Source: Artocarpus heterophyllus (Eukaryota > Streptophyta > Magnoliopsida > Rosales > Moraceae). Taken from it: 64,000 nucleotides of DNA. The stretch is taken from contig CM046350.1 in NCBI GenBank assembly GCA_025403435.1, positions 7,723,512-7,787,511 of the forward strand, written 5' to 3'. Shown piece by piece: positions 36,185 to 48,500 of this stretch (the first letter of the stretch is position 1; the number at the start of each line of letters is the position of its first letter). A program made the position numbers and the translations under genes. The notes beneath the pieces were generated by a model. It was not told where the DNA came from. It made no database searches and worked only from the letters and a program-made list of their open reading frames with translations.

Positions 36185-39100
36185 TGTAATGATCGAAGAA
36201 ATGTCATCAATGAAAATTAATATTTAATTAAATTTAATTAATAAATTTATTCTTAAAAATATGAAATTTTGTAAAAATAGTAATTTTTGTAAAAATTACA
36301 ATAAAATATGAATGAGCGGCATTGATTGTAAATTTTATAGCATATGTAATGCAATAGTAGATATTGTAAAATACAAATTTTATGAGTTTGATGACTCAGA
36401 GATTTGTACATAATATTCATAAAATGAATTTCATGTTACAATTAATTGTGAAATTGTGATATAAACAAATGGATGATTAGAATATAAATAGGACATAGAG
36501 GTTGTCCAAACCCTAATCGGGGGTAGAAATGAGGCCAAAGCAGTATAAGAATACTGCTAAATGAAAACGCAGATACAAAAAATGTCACGATTGGCCTCCA
36601 AAAGTAAACGAAAAGTAAGTTAAATATTTTTATATAGTCTAAGGATGGAAAGTACACAGAATTGACCACGACTGTATAGGAAAAATACTGTGTGATGAAA
36701 AATTTCACAGTATAAATTTTTAATTTCACAAAGTGGACACTCATTGGTTTTCTATTGGGCCACATGCTAGAAAAGTAGCCCAATCACCTTGTGACACCTA
36801 GTGGTATACTCACGGGTTACCATGAGTCACCAAATGGATAAGGAAGCATTAATTACAAAGTTATCACAACTTTTCTTTTCCTCCAAGATCCGGCAGCCAT
36901 AACCAAGCTTCAAAAAAAAAAAAATTTCTCAGCCCCCAAACTTTGCAAAAATAACCCCAAATAAGTTTTATAAGCAAGTACAAGGATTTTCCACAAGTTT
37001 TAAGGTAAAATCCTAAACTTTTTAATGAGTTTTCAAGGGATTTTTCATGGGTTGAAGAGAGAAATTAATCCATGGTATTTTTGTATGGAAAGGAAGCTTA
37101 GGAGGGAGTTCAAAGGCATTTTCAAGGCTTGAAACCAAAAGGGTGTTATTTTGGTAAGTTTAAAGTTTTAAAGTTTTGAAATTTTATGGATTTTATTTTG
37201 ATTTCTATTCTTTCAAACCCATGTGGGTTCTTAAGCATGTATTTGCTGAAACTTCAGGCATATGTGAAGTATGGCATGTTTGAGTTGTGAAATTTTGATT
37301 TATGGTACAAAATGGTAATTTTTGCAAAAAGCATTATTTTTGTAAATTTAATGTTAGTTTTAGTAAAATTGATGTTTGAGCAAGAGAATGTTTTGATTAA
37401 GGCATGGAATGGTTACTACAGGGGTAGAATTGTAAGTTTGAAATGGATTTTTGTAAAAATGCTATAGGGACTAAATTGAAAGAAAAAGATTTCTCTCGAC
37501 AGAATTAAAAAATGGCCAAAAACACCCTTGTACAGTGAGATTTTGGGAAAAGTTAAAACACGAAAGTTGTAGATCTCGACGAAACTGTAAGGCATTATAG
37601 ACAGTTCGTCGAAAAACTCAGTCGTTTGTGAGATTTTGATTTTTCAAAGAATTTACAGAAATTATGAAAAATTTTAAAAAGGTAAAAAATGTCATTTCCC
37701 AAAGGATTTTGAATATGGTACTTTGAGAAAAAATTATCCTTGAGAAAAATAGGAAATTTTGATGCAAAGAAGTAAATTTTAGTCCCGAGGGTAAAATCGT
37801 CAAAATTTTCAGTTCAAGGACTAAACCGTAAAGTTTAATGAAAATGGGGCATAATTGAGAAATAAAGAGATTTGACCCACTAGGGTGTTATTTTGAAATT
37901 ATTATGTGGTTATTTTTATAAGAGTAACGAAATCGAGCTCGGATAGGTTAGTGGACCCACGGAGAGCAAAATCGTCATTTTTGCCCTAATAACCCAAACC
38001 GCTTTGAAATATTTCCAATGGGATAAGAAAACGACTAGAAAGGTTCTCGCCCTTTGTTAGAAACGATAGGATAAAGTTAGATAGAAATAAGAAAAACCAG
38101 TGGTTTTTAGAGTTGTACATAGTAATGCAACTCAATTTATTAACTAACGGATGTTTCATATCGAAACATAGTGGAATTTGGCTAATAGCTTTGTAATTGG
38201 CCAACAGGATCCTAAGAGTCTAGGAGAAGGAAAATCAAGGTTAAGTTTCCCGACATTCGCATCAAGTAAGTACCCTTTCCACCTACAGTATGAAATGTAG
38301 GTTTAGAAAGAAATATATGTATATGTATACCTGTGCGTATAATTAAGTGTAAACTTGTATGTTTGCCATGATATGAATACCTAGGGGTATAGTCATGTAT
38401 GAATAGCTGTGAGTATACGAAGGGATCCCTGTGTATATTTTATGTTAAGAACCTGTGAGTACATTATGCTATATACCTGTGCGTATATTACTGTGTATCA
38501 GTGTGTATATAAAGTATGTACCTGTGTGTACAATGATAAAAATGAGCATGTGTACCATGATTTTATACCTGTGTGTACAATGATAAATACTTGAGTATGT
38601 ATAAAGTAGGTATCTATGTGTACTATGCTATGCAAGAGAATTTATGTTTCAAGGATAATATGTGATTATCACTTCATGCATGGTATGTCAACCATAATAA
38701 ATAGACTGGTAAATGTAACACCAGAAAGTAAAAAGAGTGTCGTACCGACTCCTGACTCAAGGGGAGTTTAAAGGATATGTTATGGTCACGGTGTTACGTA
38801 GACCTAAATGAAATTGCGCAATGATACGAACACCTGTGCCCTAGTAAAAATAAGAAATGATGAGGATAAGAAAAGTTTATAAGAAAGCATAATTGATTCA
38901 TGCATTTATTTGAATATCCATGTGGGATTTATGGGACTTACTGGGCGTTAGCTCATTAAGTATTTCATGCTGTAGGTATTCCGACGAGAAGGTTAGAATA
39001 AGTTCAAATAGTGAGCTGGCAGAGGGGTGGATGGTGTGCAGATTAGGTATGGAGTCCGCTGCTGTAATGTTTTTCGCTATGTATGTTTGAAGTTATTTTG

Positions 39101-39305
39101 ATATGAAATGTTTAAAAGAAAGATGTTATGAAAGTAAAAGTATTAATTATGTAAATACAAGTATGTGAAAGTATTTTAGGAGTGACCAAAGTTAATGTAA
39201 GTAAATTATTTATTTTCGTTTTTAAAAAAAAAATCTTCCTAAATTTTTGCCCTTAAGAGCATAAGAAAGAGTTTTTATCATAGCCTAAAAAGGCGAGTTA
39301 TGACA
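36185..39305 (+). repeat. Tekay-type 5' LTR
   Basis: 3121 bp, begins TGTAATGATCG and ends GTTATGACA. It aligns over its whole length with 45563-48658, with scattered substitutions and small indels. It contains a degenerate TACCTGTGNGTA repeat array at about 38318-38630. The open frames inside (36442-36783, 37618-37803 and others) are not genes. Confidence 0.93.
38318..38630. repeat. Degenerate TACCTGTGNGTA array inside the Tekay 5' LTR
   Basis: About ten copies of a core like TACCTGTGTGTAC occur roughly every 20-35 bp (for example at 38328, 38475, 38518 and 38566). Variants include CTGTGAGTA, CAGTGTGTA and TTGAGTATGTA. The same array is present in the 3' LTR at about 47678-47990. It lies in the distal third of the LTR. 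A repeated LTR motif could be a transcription-factor binding array, but no factor is assigned. Confidence 0.6.
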
Positions 39306-39307
39306 GT

Positions 39308-39319
39308 TGGTATCAGAGC
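39308..39319 (+). promoter_or_regulatory. Primer-binding site (initiator Met tRNA), Tekay-type element
   Basis: TGGTATCAGAGC two bases after the 5' LTR is complementary to the 3' end of plant initiator methionine tRNA. It is the usual minus-strand primer site in plant gypsy elements. Confidence 0.9.
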
Positions 39320-39459
39320 GAAAATCTTACCATCCTACTGTACATCGTCGTCTGCTCCATTGCCATAGCTCAAGTAAGATAGTTTGATTTTAAGTATAAG
39401 AATGTTCAGTACTACTTTATATGACACTGTTATGTTAATTACGACAATAAATATAGTAT

Positions 39460-40260
39460 ATGGCGGAGCCGCATCATGATCGTGATATGGAAGCTGATCG
39501 AAGAGCCAGCATTGCTTTTCAAGATGAGATGCCACCGCGGTATTATGGGAGTCGGCAGCCTATGGTGTAGACCGAATGACTTCATGTAGTTGAAGTGATT
39601 TTTAACACTTGTCATATGCCACCGCATCTCTAGGTTTTATTGGCCTCAGGATTGTTGATGAGGGAAGCCTTTGTATGATGGTTAAGGATTGAACCTGACA
39701 AGCAACCACGGGATTGGTAAGGTTTTAGAGGACAAATTCTAGCTGAGTTGCACCCATACCACCAGCAAACGTTATTTCAGTCTAGATGATTCCGATGTTA
39801 TAGGTGGATGGGAGACATCGATTGTACCTACGAGTAGAATTGATATAAGGAAGATACATAGGCGAACCGGTAGATCATTACATTCTTAAATTTTGCCATA
39901 CTATGGTACCACTGATTCTGCCACAATTACCCTTATGGTGCATTTACGATCTGTTTTGGAGAGATCTTCCCAATGTGGTCCAGCAGCAAATGCAGTATTC
40001 AAAAAATTACCTTAGCATCCATGATTCTCTTATGGCGGCATTACATGCAGACCAAAATGTAGCCACGCCATTAGAATATCCTCCAGTAGGTATGGATGAT
40101 GATAATGATGATGATGATGATGATGATGATGTTGATGATGATGATGATGATAATAATAATAATGATAACATTGATGAAGAGCCTGTGCCTCTAGAGCCTA
40201 TAATCGCAAGTGATGATAAGTCGACTGATTCAGATATGGAGGAAGAAGAGGAATCCTAAG
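39460..40260 (+). pseudogene. Unrecognised leader reading frame upstream of the Tekay gag
   Basis: From ATG 39460 a decayed frame runs about 150 codons, including FQDEMPPRYYGSRQP and LRIEPDKQPRDW. It is broken by TAG, TGA and TAA codons largely of the CAG/CGA/CAA type. A second frame (39903-40259) continues with QLPLWCIYDLFWRDLP and a long Asp/Asn run encoded by GAT repeats, ending MEEEEES. The two frames differ by a frameshift. It looks like a former protein of up to about 265 codons placed between primer site and gag. I do not recognise it; a second gag-like protein is possible. Confidence 0.4.
40096..40175. repeat. (GAT)n/(AAT)n trinucleotide repeat
   Basis: About 22 GAT-type triplets with few interruptions, then AAT triplets. 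In the plus frame they encode a poly-Asp/Asn tract at the end of the leader reading frame. Confidence 0.85.
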
Positions 40261-40556
40261 GAGGGTTCCGAACATAGTGACATGTCTAGAGTTGAGTTCG
40301 ACAAAAAAATTCATAAGAAAATCTTTGTGTATTATAACGTACATAGATGAGAGATTAGTACAGTTTTGGGCTTTGATGCCTTTGTATATGCATGTATGTT
40401 CGGCTAGTGGTGTGCTTCTCGGCAAGAAGGTATATATAGCCAGAAGTGATAATTGCTCCCAGAGATGATATGAATAGTTATGTATGAAAGGAAAATATGT
40501 ATGTATGTATGTTAGTTATGCATGTAATGTTATGAAGTGTGTAAAAAGGAAAGGAA

Positions 40557-40740
40557 AGAGGTTCATGAAATGAAATGCATGAAAGTGAATGAAATGAAAT
40601 GTACGAAAGGAAATGAAATGAAATGTATGAAGGTAAAGGAAATGAAATGTAAGAATGCTTATGAAATGAAATGTATAAAGGTAAAGGAAATGAAATATAT
40701 AAATGCTTATGAAATGAAATGTATGAAGCAAGATATTGAG
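40557..40740. repeat. Minisatellite of GAAATGAAATGTATGAAGG-type units
   Basis: Eight or so head-to-tail degenerate units of about 18-24 bp built on GAAATGAAATG plus a variable TATGAAGGTAAAG or TAAGAATGCTTAT segment. Both strands stay open through it (plus: repeated NEMKCMKV; minus: repeated TFHFIS), but this follows from the repeat and I do not call either as a gene. It lies between the leader frame and gag. Confidence 0.85.
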
Positions 40741-40875
40741 TTCATGTAATTGTGTATGTTTGCATGTATTTATGTTGTTTGAATACATGCAATTATTGAT
40801 TGGATACTATTAAGTTAATAGTATGTACTAACATAGTAACAAAAATATACGATAAGTATATAACGATTGATAACA

Positions 40876-42170
40876 ATGGCGGATATACCCAGAGGACTGA
40901 GGAATCCGAATTTAATGGCCATGATTATGGAATTGCAACAGAAGCTCTAAGCTCAAGAGCATGAAATGCAAGGTTTAAGGAAACAATTAGCTAACTAGAA
41001 TTCTGTATCACCAGTATGTATAGATACGCCACCCCCAGTACCGCCGCCACAGCAAGCGGAACTAGTAGTCCTAGCTGTTCCAGTAGCATCCACTACCGAA
41101 TTTTATGAAAGATTTCAAAGAATGAAGGCCCTGGAATTTGATGGATCTACAGACCCCTTAGAGGTCGACGATTGGCTTACAGGCATAGAAAGGGTTCTGA
41201 AATTTATGGGACTTAGCGACTATGAAATGTCATATGCACTTTGTTTTCTCTCACTAAAGATGCTAGGAGACGGTGGAAGTCGGTAGAGAGTAAAAGGAAT
41301 GTAGGCAAAATGACAGGGCCAGATTTCGTTGAAGAATTTGGCAGGGCTTATTTTAATGTAGAAACCATGGCAGCCCAACAATAAGAATTTAATAATTTTA
41401 AGCAAGGCAATATGTCCATAGCTGATGCTGTAAAGAGGTTTAATCAGCTAGCACGGCTTTGTCCCGAGTTAGTACCCACTGATCGGGAATGAATAAGACC
41501 TGTTAATGAGAATGTTCAAAACCGACATTCCCCTTGTGGTTGATATTGGAGGGCAAACTCCCAAGGATGTAGAGGATTGCATCAAATAGGCGACCAAAGC
41601 TGAGTTTAGAATTGCCCGTGATAAGGAGGAAAGAGCAAGGATTTTCAAGGCATAGAAGGAGGAGAAAGCTTTAGCCAAGCAAAGTCAAGTTGTACAAGTA
41701 AAAGGACAAGGAAGTGTTCCAAGTCAAGGGCCGTCCTACAACGTTCAAGCGGGACGCAACTGCACTGCTAACAGCAAGAGGAAATGAAACGTGAATAATT
41801 CAAAGAATCCAAAAGGTCAACCCCATAAGAGGATTAACGATGTAGGAAACAACAAACCCCTTTGCAGTCAATGCGGGAAAAGACATGCAGGGGAATGCAA
41901 GGCTGGCACGAACAAGTGTTACATCTATGGGAAAGAAGGGCATTATGCCATGAATTGTTTTTCTAATTTCCAAAGTTAGAACAGTCAAAACAGTCAGGCT
42001 CAGCAGAGGTCTTAAGGAAACCAATTGCGTACGGTTCAAGTTCAGGTACAAATTGAAGGCCCTAGTGTCAGTCAAGGGAGACTAGAAGCTCTGGAACCAA
42101 GTGGACGAATTTATGCCTACATGAAGAATGAACAAGATGCAGGAACCTCATCGGTGGTGACAAGTTAGTT
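40876..42170 (+). pseudogene. Gag of the Tekay-type element
   Basis: ATG 40876 opens MADIPRGLRNPNLMAMIMEL; the capsid region includes FDGSTDPLEVDDWLTGIERV. Downstream is a zinc knuckle whose second cysteine is tyrosine (CYIYGKEGHYAMNC, TAT at 41926-41928, expected TGT). In-frame TAA, TAG and TGA codons interrupt the frame at several points, mostly where CAA, CAG or CGA would be expected, and there are frameshifts near 41460-41510. It would not make a working capsid. Confidence 0.85.
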
Positions 42171-42620
42171 TTCTGTTGCCAATACTGATGTATATATTTT
42201 ATTTGATTCTGAAGCAACACATTTGTTTGTATTACTTAAGTTTGCAAAACGAATAGGAAGTAAAAAAAAAAAAGATAGGATAGAGCAAACTTTTAGAATT
42301 GCACTACCCTCTGGGGAGGTATTAAGTGCTGATTATAGGTTACGTCATGTACCGATAGTCATATGTGGAAAGAAATTGTATATTGATTTGATAATAATTG
42401 ATATACAAGATTATGACGTCATCCTAGGAACGGATTTCCTAGGGAAATACACAGCTAAGATTAGTCGTCGACACCGCAAGGTTACGTTTCGACCTTCCAG
42501 AAGTGAGAAGTTTGTGTATTCAGGGAAAGTTTCCCCAAAGCTCCCAAGGCGTTGACTTTAGCATTAAAGGCAAGGAAGATGTTGGAAAATGGATGGACCG
42601 GTTACCTAGTGAATTTAATA
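42171..42620 (+). pseudogene. Protease of the Tekay-type element
   Basis: Open frame 42223-42555 and flanks encode a retroviral-type aspartic protease fold: VILGTDFLGKYTAKI and RKVTFRPS follow the active-site triad. The triad itself reads Asp-Ser-Glu (42205-42213) instead of Asp-Ser-Gly, a single GGA to GAA change, so catalysis is lost. Confidence 0.8.
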
Positions 42621-43910
42621 AGGAAAGATAAAGAAGCTCGTTAGGACCAGCGAAAGTCCCCATAGTAAAGGAATTTATTGATGTGTTTCCGGACGAGTTG
42701 CCAGGCTTACCGCCGAAACGAAAAATTTCGTTTGAAATCAAATTGACGCCCGAAACAGCCATGATTTTTAAGGCGCCAATCAAATGACTCCAGGGAAACT
42801 CAAGGAACTTTAGGTGCAACTAAAGGAAATATTGGACAAGGGGTTCATCTGACCAAGTTATTCCCCATGGGGAGCACCTATTCTATTTGTTAAGAAGAAG
42901 GATGGAATGTCACGAATGTGTATTGATTACCGGGAACTAAACAAGGTCACGATTAAGAACAAGTATCCACTTTCAAGGATCAATGATTTGTTTAATCAAT
43001 TAAAAGGAGCGTTAGTATTCTCAAAGATTGATCTACGCTCAGGATATCATTAACTTCGAGTTAAAGAAGAAGATATACCAAGAACAGCGTTTCGAACACG
43101 TTATGGGCATTATAAGTTCTGCGTCATGCCTTTTAGACTAACCAATGCCCTAACAGCTTTCATGGATCTCATGAATCAAAGAATACCTCGATAAGTTCGT
43201 TATTGTCTTCATCAACGATATTTTCATATACTCAAGAACGCTAGAGGAACATGAAAAGCACTTGAGGATTGCACTATAATTATTAAGAAGGCATCAATTG
43301 TACGCCAAGTTCTCAAAATGTAAGTTTTGGGTGGAGAAGGTTCAATTCCACGGACACGTGGTGACATGAGAAGAAGTATCTGTCGATCCTTTCGAAGTTG
43401 AGCAGTGAATAAGTGGCCTACACTGAAAAGTGTGTCAGAAATCAGAAGTTTCCTCGGTTTAGCAGGCTACTATCGACGTTTTGTAGAAGGATTTTCCTGA
43501 CTTGCAGCACCATTCACTGCACTTACGTGAAAAGCAGCGAAGTATGAATAGACTAAGAAATGCGAAGAAAGTTTCCAAGGAGTCAAAAGGGCGACTTGCA
43601 AGTACACTAGTACTGACAATACCAGATCCGAACCATGGAACGTTCGTGATCTATAGTGATGCATCAAAAACAGGATTGGGAGCCGTATTGTTGCAAAATG
43701 GAAAAGTGATTGCTTACGCATCCCAACAGTTAAAGGATTATGAAATGAATTATCCGACGTATGACTTAGAGTTAGTGGCGGTTGTATTTGTGTTGAAAAT
43801 ATGGCGTCACTACCTATATGGAGCAAGATGTGAGATTTACACAGACCATCAAAGTCCGAAGTATATCTTCACGCAGAAAAAGCTCAACATGAGACAGCGA
43901 AGGTAGCTTG
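42621..43910 (+). pseudogene. Reverse transcriptase and RNase H of the Tekay-type element
   Basis: Recognisable blocks: [48 protein letters not shown], then the catalytic box FINDIFIYS, where the first of the two aspartates is asparagine (AAC at 43214-43216). RNase H follows with [18 protein letters not shown] and [13 protein letters not shown]. Stops of the CAA/CGA/TGG-derived type occur, for example TAA in the GYHQLRV block near 43051 and TGA near 43498, with frameshifts near 42780 and 43180-43420. Confidence 0.85.
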
Positions 43911-45240
43911 AGTTGGTCAAAGACTACGACTGTGAGATTTTGTATCACCGAGGAAAGGCTAATCGAGTAGCCAATGCCCTTAGTCATAGAACAATGTCCT
44001 TGCTAGTAACGGTACAGATGATACCAAAACCTCTCCAAAAGGACTTGATGGAAGCAGGAATAGAGCTAGTCACTAGAAGATTAGCTAATTTGTCCTTTCA
44101 ATTAACGATCTTAGAGAACTTAAAAGAGTGACAAGAAGCAGATCCGTCGCTACTTAAAGCTAAGAACAAGGTTCTTGGGAACAAAGAAATCAAATTTAGT
44201 ATCTTAGAAGATAGCATTCTCCCTTATAAGGGCAAAATCTACATCCCTAATGATGAAGAATTAAAGAAGCAAGTATTAAAAGAAACTCATGAAGCACCAA
44301 ATGTGGCTCATTCAGGAGCTACTAAAATGTACCAAGATTTGAAAGAACACTATTGGTGGAATGGAATGAAGAACGATATCGCATAGTGTGTTGGCAAATG
44401 CCTTACATGCCAAAAGGTGAAAGTTGAGCATCAATGACCAGCAGGCGAATTACAAAAGATTGAAATCCCAGAGTGGAAATAGGATTAGGTAACTATAGAC
44501 CTGATAACTGGGCTACCCAGAACTACGGGTGGACATGACGCTATATGGGTAATTGTTGATAGATTGACTAAATCAACTTATATCTTACCTATTAAACTCA
44601 GCAGTTCTGTAGAACGACTAGCTGAACTATACGTAACCCAAATAGTTAGACACCATGGAGTCCTAAAGTCCATCATTTCTGATTGTGATGGTAGATTCCC
44701 TTCCAAGTTTTGGAGAAGTGTTCATCAAGTGATGGGAACAAAGCTGACGTTCAGCACAGCCTTCCACCCATAAATGGACGGTCAATCAGAAAAGACCATC
44801 CAGACTTTAGAGGATATGTTAAGAGCATGTGTGCTAGATTTTAAGGGAGGATGGGATAAAAAGCTTCCTCTGATTGAATTTGTATACAACAATAGTTATC
44901 GAAGCTCCATTGGTATGGCTCCATATGAAGCTCTATATGGAAGGAGATGTAGACCACCTTTACATTGGTACGAAACCCAAGAAAAGGCGTTGTCGACCAT
45001 AGATTTTGTTCATAGAACAACGGAAGATGCAAAGTTAATTCGTCAACGAATGAAAATGGCTTTTAGTCGGCAAAAAAGTTATGCTAATCGACGACGGAGA
45101 CCTTTGAAGTTTGAAGTAGGAGACTTGGTCTTTTTGAAGATAATGCCCATGAAAGGAAATTGTAAGATTTGGGAAGAAAAGAAAGCTCAGTCCAAGGTAT
45201 ATTGGACCATTTGAGATCTTGAAACGGATAGGTAATGTAG
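43911..45240 (+). pseudogene. Integrase of the Tekay-type element
   Basis: Zinc-binding HEAPNVAHSGATKMYQ and CLTCQKVKVEH, then the core with VTIDLITGLP, ISDCDGRF (the usual SDRD arginine codon CGT reads TGT, cysteine) and the block around DGQSEKTIQTLEDMLR. A TAA at 44771-44773 replaces the glutamine before the DGQSE block. The C-terminal GDLVFLKIMPMKG segment is present. Broken, non-functional. Confidence 0.85.
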
Positions 45241-45534
45241 TTTATAAGTTAGCCTTATCCTCTAATCTAGCATTGGTACACAACGTATTCCATGTGTCAA
45301 TGCTAAAGAAGTATGTGCCAGACCCTTCACATGTTCTTCAGCCTGAAGAAATTGACATACAGGAGAATCTGTCTTATAAAGAAAAAACCAGTTCAAATTC
45401 TGGCACAGAAAGAAAAGGAATTAAGGAACAAAAAGATACCTCTCGTCAAAGTTTTATGGCGCAACCAACTAGTAGAAGAGGCAACGTGGGAACGAGAGGA
45501 TGAACTGAGGAAAGACTACCCAAAATTATTTTGA
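45241..45534 (+). pseudogene. Chromodomain end of the Tekay-type polyprotein
   Basis: Encodes HNVFHVSMLKKYVPDPSHV, then a chromodomain-like segment with IPLVKVLWRNQLVEEATWER and ending KDYPKLF at the natural stop 45532-45534. The two halves are in different frames, so a small indel lies near 45380-45410. Chromodomains of this clade are thought to guide insertion to methylated-histone chromatin. Confidence 0.75.
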
Positions 45535-45548
45535 TTTTTGAGGACGCC

Positions 45549-45562
45549 TTAAGGGGGTATAT
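45549..45562 (+). promoter_or_regulatory. Polypurine tract of the Tekay-type element
   Basis: TTAAGGGGGTATAT immediately before the 3' LTR; the expected plus-strand primer site. Confidence 0.8.
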
Positions 45563-48500
45563 TGTAATGATCGAAGAAATGTCATCAATGAAACCTAATA
45601 TTTAATTGGGTTTAATTAATGAATTTATTCTTAAAAATGTGAAATTTTGTAAAAATAGTAATTTTTGTGAAAATTACAATAAAGTATGAATGAGTGGCAT
45701 TGATTGCAAATTTTATGGCATATGTAATGCAATAGTGGATATTGTAAAATATAAATTTTATGAGTTTGATGACTTAGAGATTTGTGCATAATATCCATAA
45801 AATGAATTTCATGTCATAATTAATTGTGAAATTGTGATATAAACAAATAGATGATTAGAATGTAAATAGGACATAGAGGTTGTCCAAACCCTAACCAGGG
45901 GTAGAAAGGAGGCCAGAGCAGTATAAGAATACTGCTAAATGAAAACGCAGATACAAAAAATGTCACGATTGGCCTCTAAAAGTGAACGAAAAGTAAGTTA
46001 AATATTTTTAGACAATCTAAGGATAGAAAGTACACAGAATTGACTACGGCAGTATAAGAAAAATACTGTGCGATGAAAAATTTCACAGTATAAATTTTTA
46101 ATTCCACAAAGTGGACACTCATTGGTTTTCTATTGGGCCACATGTCTAGAAAAGTGGCTCAATCACCTTGTGACACCTGGTGGTATACTCATGGGTTACC
46201 ATGAGTCACCAAATGGATAAGGAAGCATAAATTACAAAGTTATCACAACTTTCTTTTCCTTTCTTTTCCTCCAAGATCCGGCAGCCATAACCAAGCTTCA
46301 AAAAAAATTTTCTCAGCCCCCCAAACTTTGCAAAAATAACCCCAAACAAGTTTTATAAGCAAGTATAAGGATTTTCCACAAGTTTTAAGGTAAAATCCTA
46401 AACTTTTTAATGAGTTTTCAAGGGATTTTTCATGGGTTGAAGAGAGAAATTAATCCATGGTATTTTTGTATGGAAAGGAAGCTTAGGAGGGAGTTCAAAG
46501 AGATTTTGAAGGCTTGAAACCAAAAGGGTGTTATTTTGGTAAGTTTAAAGTTTTGAAATTTTATGGATTTTATTTTGATTTCTATTCTTTCAAACCCATG
46601 TGGGTTCTTAAGCATGTATTTACTGAAATTTCATGCATATGTGAAGTATGGCATGTTTGAGTTGTGAAATTTTGATTTATGGTGCAAAATGATAATTTTT
46701 GCAAAAAGTATTATTTTTGTAAATTTAATGTTAGTTTTAGTAAAAGTGATGTTTGAGCATGAGAATGTTTTGATTAAGGCATGGAATGGTTTCTACAGGG
46801 GTAGAATTGCAAGTTTGAAACGGATTTTGTAAAAATTCCATAGGGACTAAATTGAAAGAAAAAGATTTCTCTCGACAGAATTAAAAAATGGCCAAAAGCA
46901 CCCTTGTACAGTGAGATTTTGGGAAAAGTTAAAACATGAAAGTTGTAGATCTCAACGAAACTGTTAGGCATTGGAGACGGTTCGTCTAAAAACTTAGTCG
47001 TTTGTGAGATTTTGATTTTTCAAAGAATTTACAAAAATTGTGAAAAATTTTAAAAAGGGCAAAAATGTCAATTCCCAAAGGATTTTGAATATGGTACTTT
47101 GAGCAAAAATGATCCTTGAGAAAAATAGGAAATTTTGATGCAAAGAAGTAAATTTCAGTCCTGGTGACAAAATCGTCAAAATTTTTAGTTCAGGGACTAA
47201 ACCGCAAAGTTCAATGAAAATGAGGCATAATTGAGAAATAAAGAGATTTGACCCACTAGGGTGTTATTTTGAAATTAGTATGTGGTTATTTTTTATAAGA
47301 ATAACGAAATCGAGCTCGGGTAGGTTAGTGGACCCACGGAGGACAAAATCGTCATTTTTGCCCAAATAATCCAAACCGCTTTGAAATGTTTCCAATGGGA
47401 TAAGAAAACGACTAGAAAGGTTCCCGCCCTTCGTTAGATAGAAATAAGAAAAACCAGTGATTTTTAGAGTTGTACATAGTAATGCAACTCAATTTATTAA
47501 CTAATGGATGTTTCGTACTGAAACATAGTGGAATTTGGTTAATGGCTTTGTAATTGGCCAACAGGATCCTAGGAGTCTAGGAGAAGGGAAATCGAGGTTA
47601 AGTTGCCCGACATTCGCATCAAGTAAATACCCTTCCCACCTACAGTATGAAATGTAGGTTTAGAAATAAATATATGTATATGTATACCTATGCGTATAAT
47701 TAAGTGTAAACTTGTATGTTTGTCACGATATGAATACCTAGGGGTATAGTCATGTATGAATAACTGTGAGTATACGAAGGGATACTTGTGTATATTTTAT
47801 GTTAAGTACCTATGAGTACATTATGCTATATACCTGTGTGTATATTAATGTGTATCAGTGTGTATATAAAGTATGTACCTGTGTGTACAATAATGAAAAT
47901 GAGCATGTGTACCATGATTTCGTACCTGTGTACAATGATACATACTTGAGTATGTATAAAGTAGGTATCTGTATGTACTATGCTATGCAAGAGAATTTAT
48001 GTTTCAAGGATAATATGTGATTATCACTTCATGCATGGTATGTCAACCATAATAAATGGACTGGTAAATGTAACACCAGAAAGTAAAAAGAGCTTCGTAC
48101 CGACTCCTGACTCAAGGGGAGTTTAAAGGATATGTTATGGTCACGGTGTTACATAGACCTAAATGAAATTGCTCAATGGTACGAACACTCGGGCCCTAGT
48201 AAAAATAAGAAATGATAAGGATAAAGAAAGTTTATAAGAAAGCATAATTGATTCATGCCTTTATTTGAATATCCATGTGGGATTTATGGGACTTACTGGG
48301 CGTTAGCTCATTAAGTATTTCATGCTATAGGTATTCCGACGAGAAGGTCAGAATAAGTTCAAATGGTGAGTTGGCGGAGGGGTGGATGGTGTGTAGATTG
48401 GGTACGGAGTCCTGCTGCTGTAATGTTTTCCGCTATGTATGCTTAAAGTTATTTTGATATGAAATGTTTAAAAGAAAGATGTTATGAAAGTAAAAATATT

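Noticed and set aside
36185..39305. Open frames within the Tekay LTR as genes
   Set aside because: The same frames occur in both LTR copies and have no coding features; they are noncoding LTR sequence.
40516..40788. Phe/His-rich 90-codon frame on the minus strand
   Set aside because: It is generated entirely by the GAAATGAAATG minisatellite.
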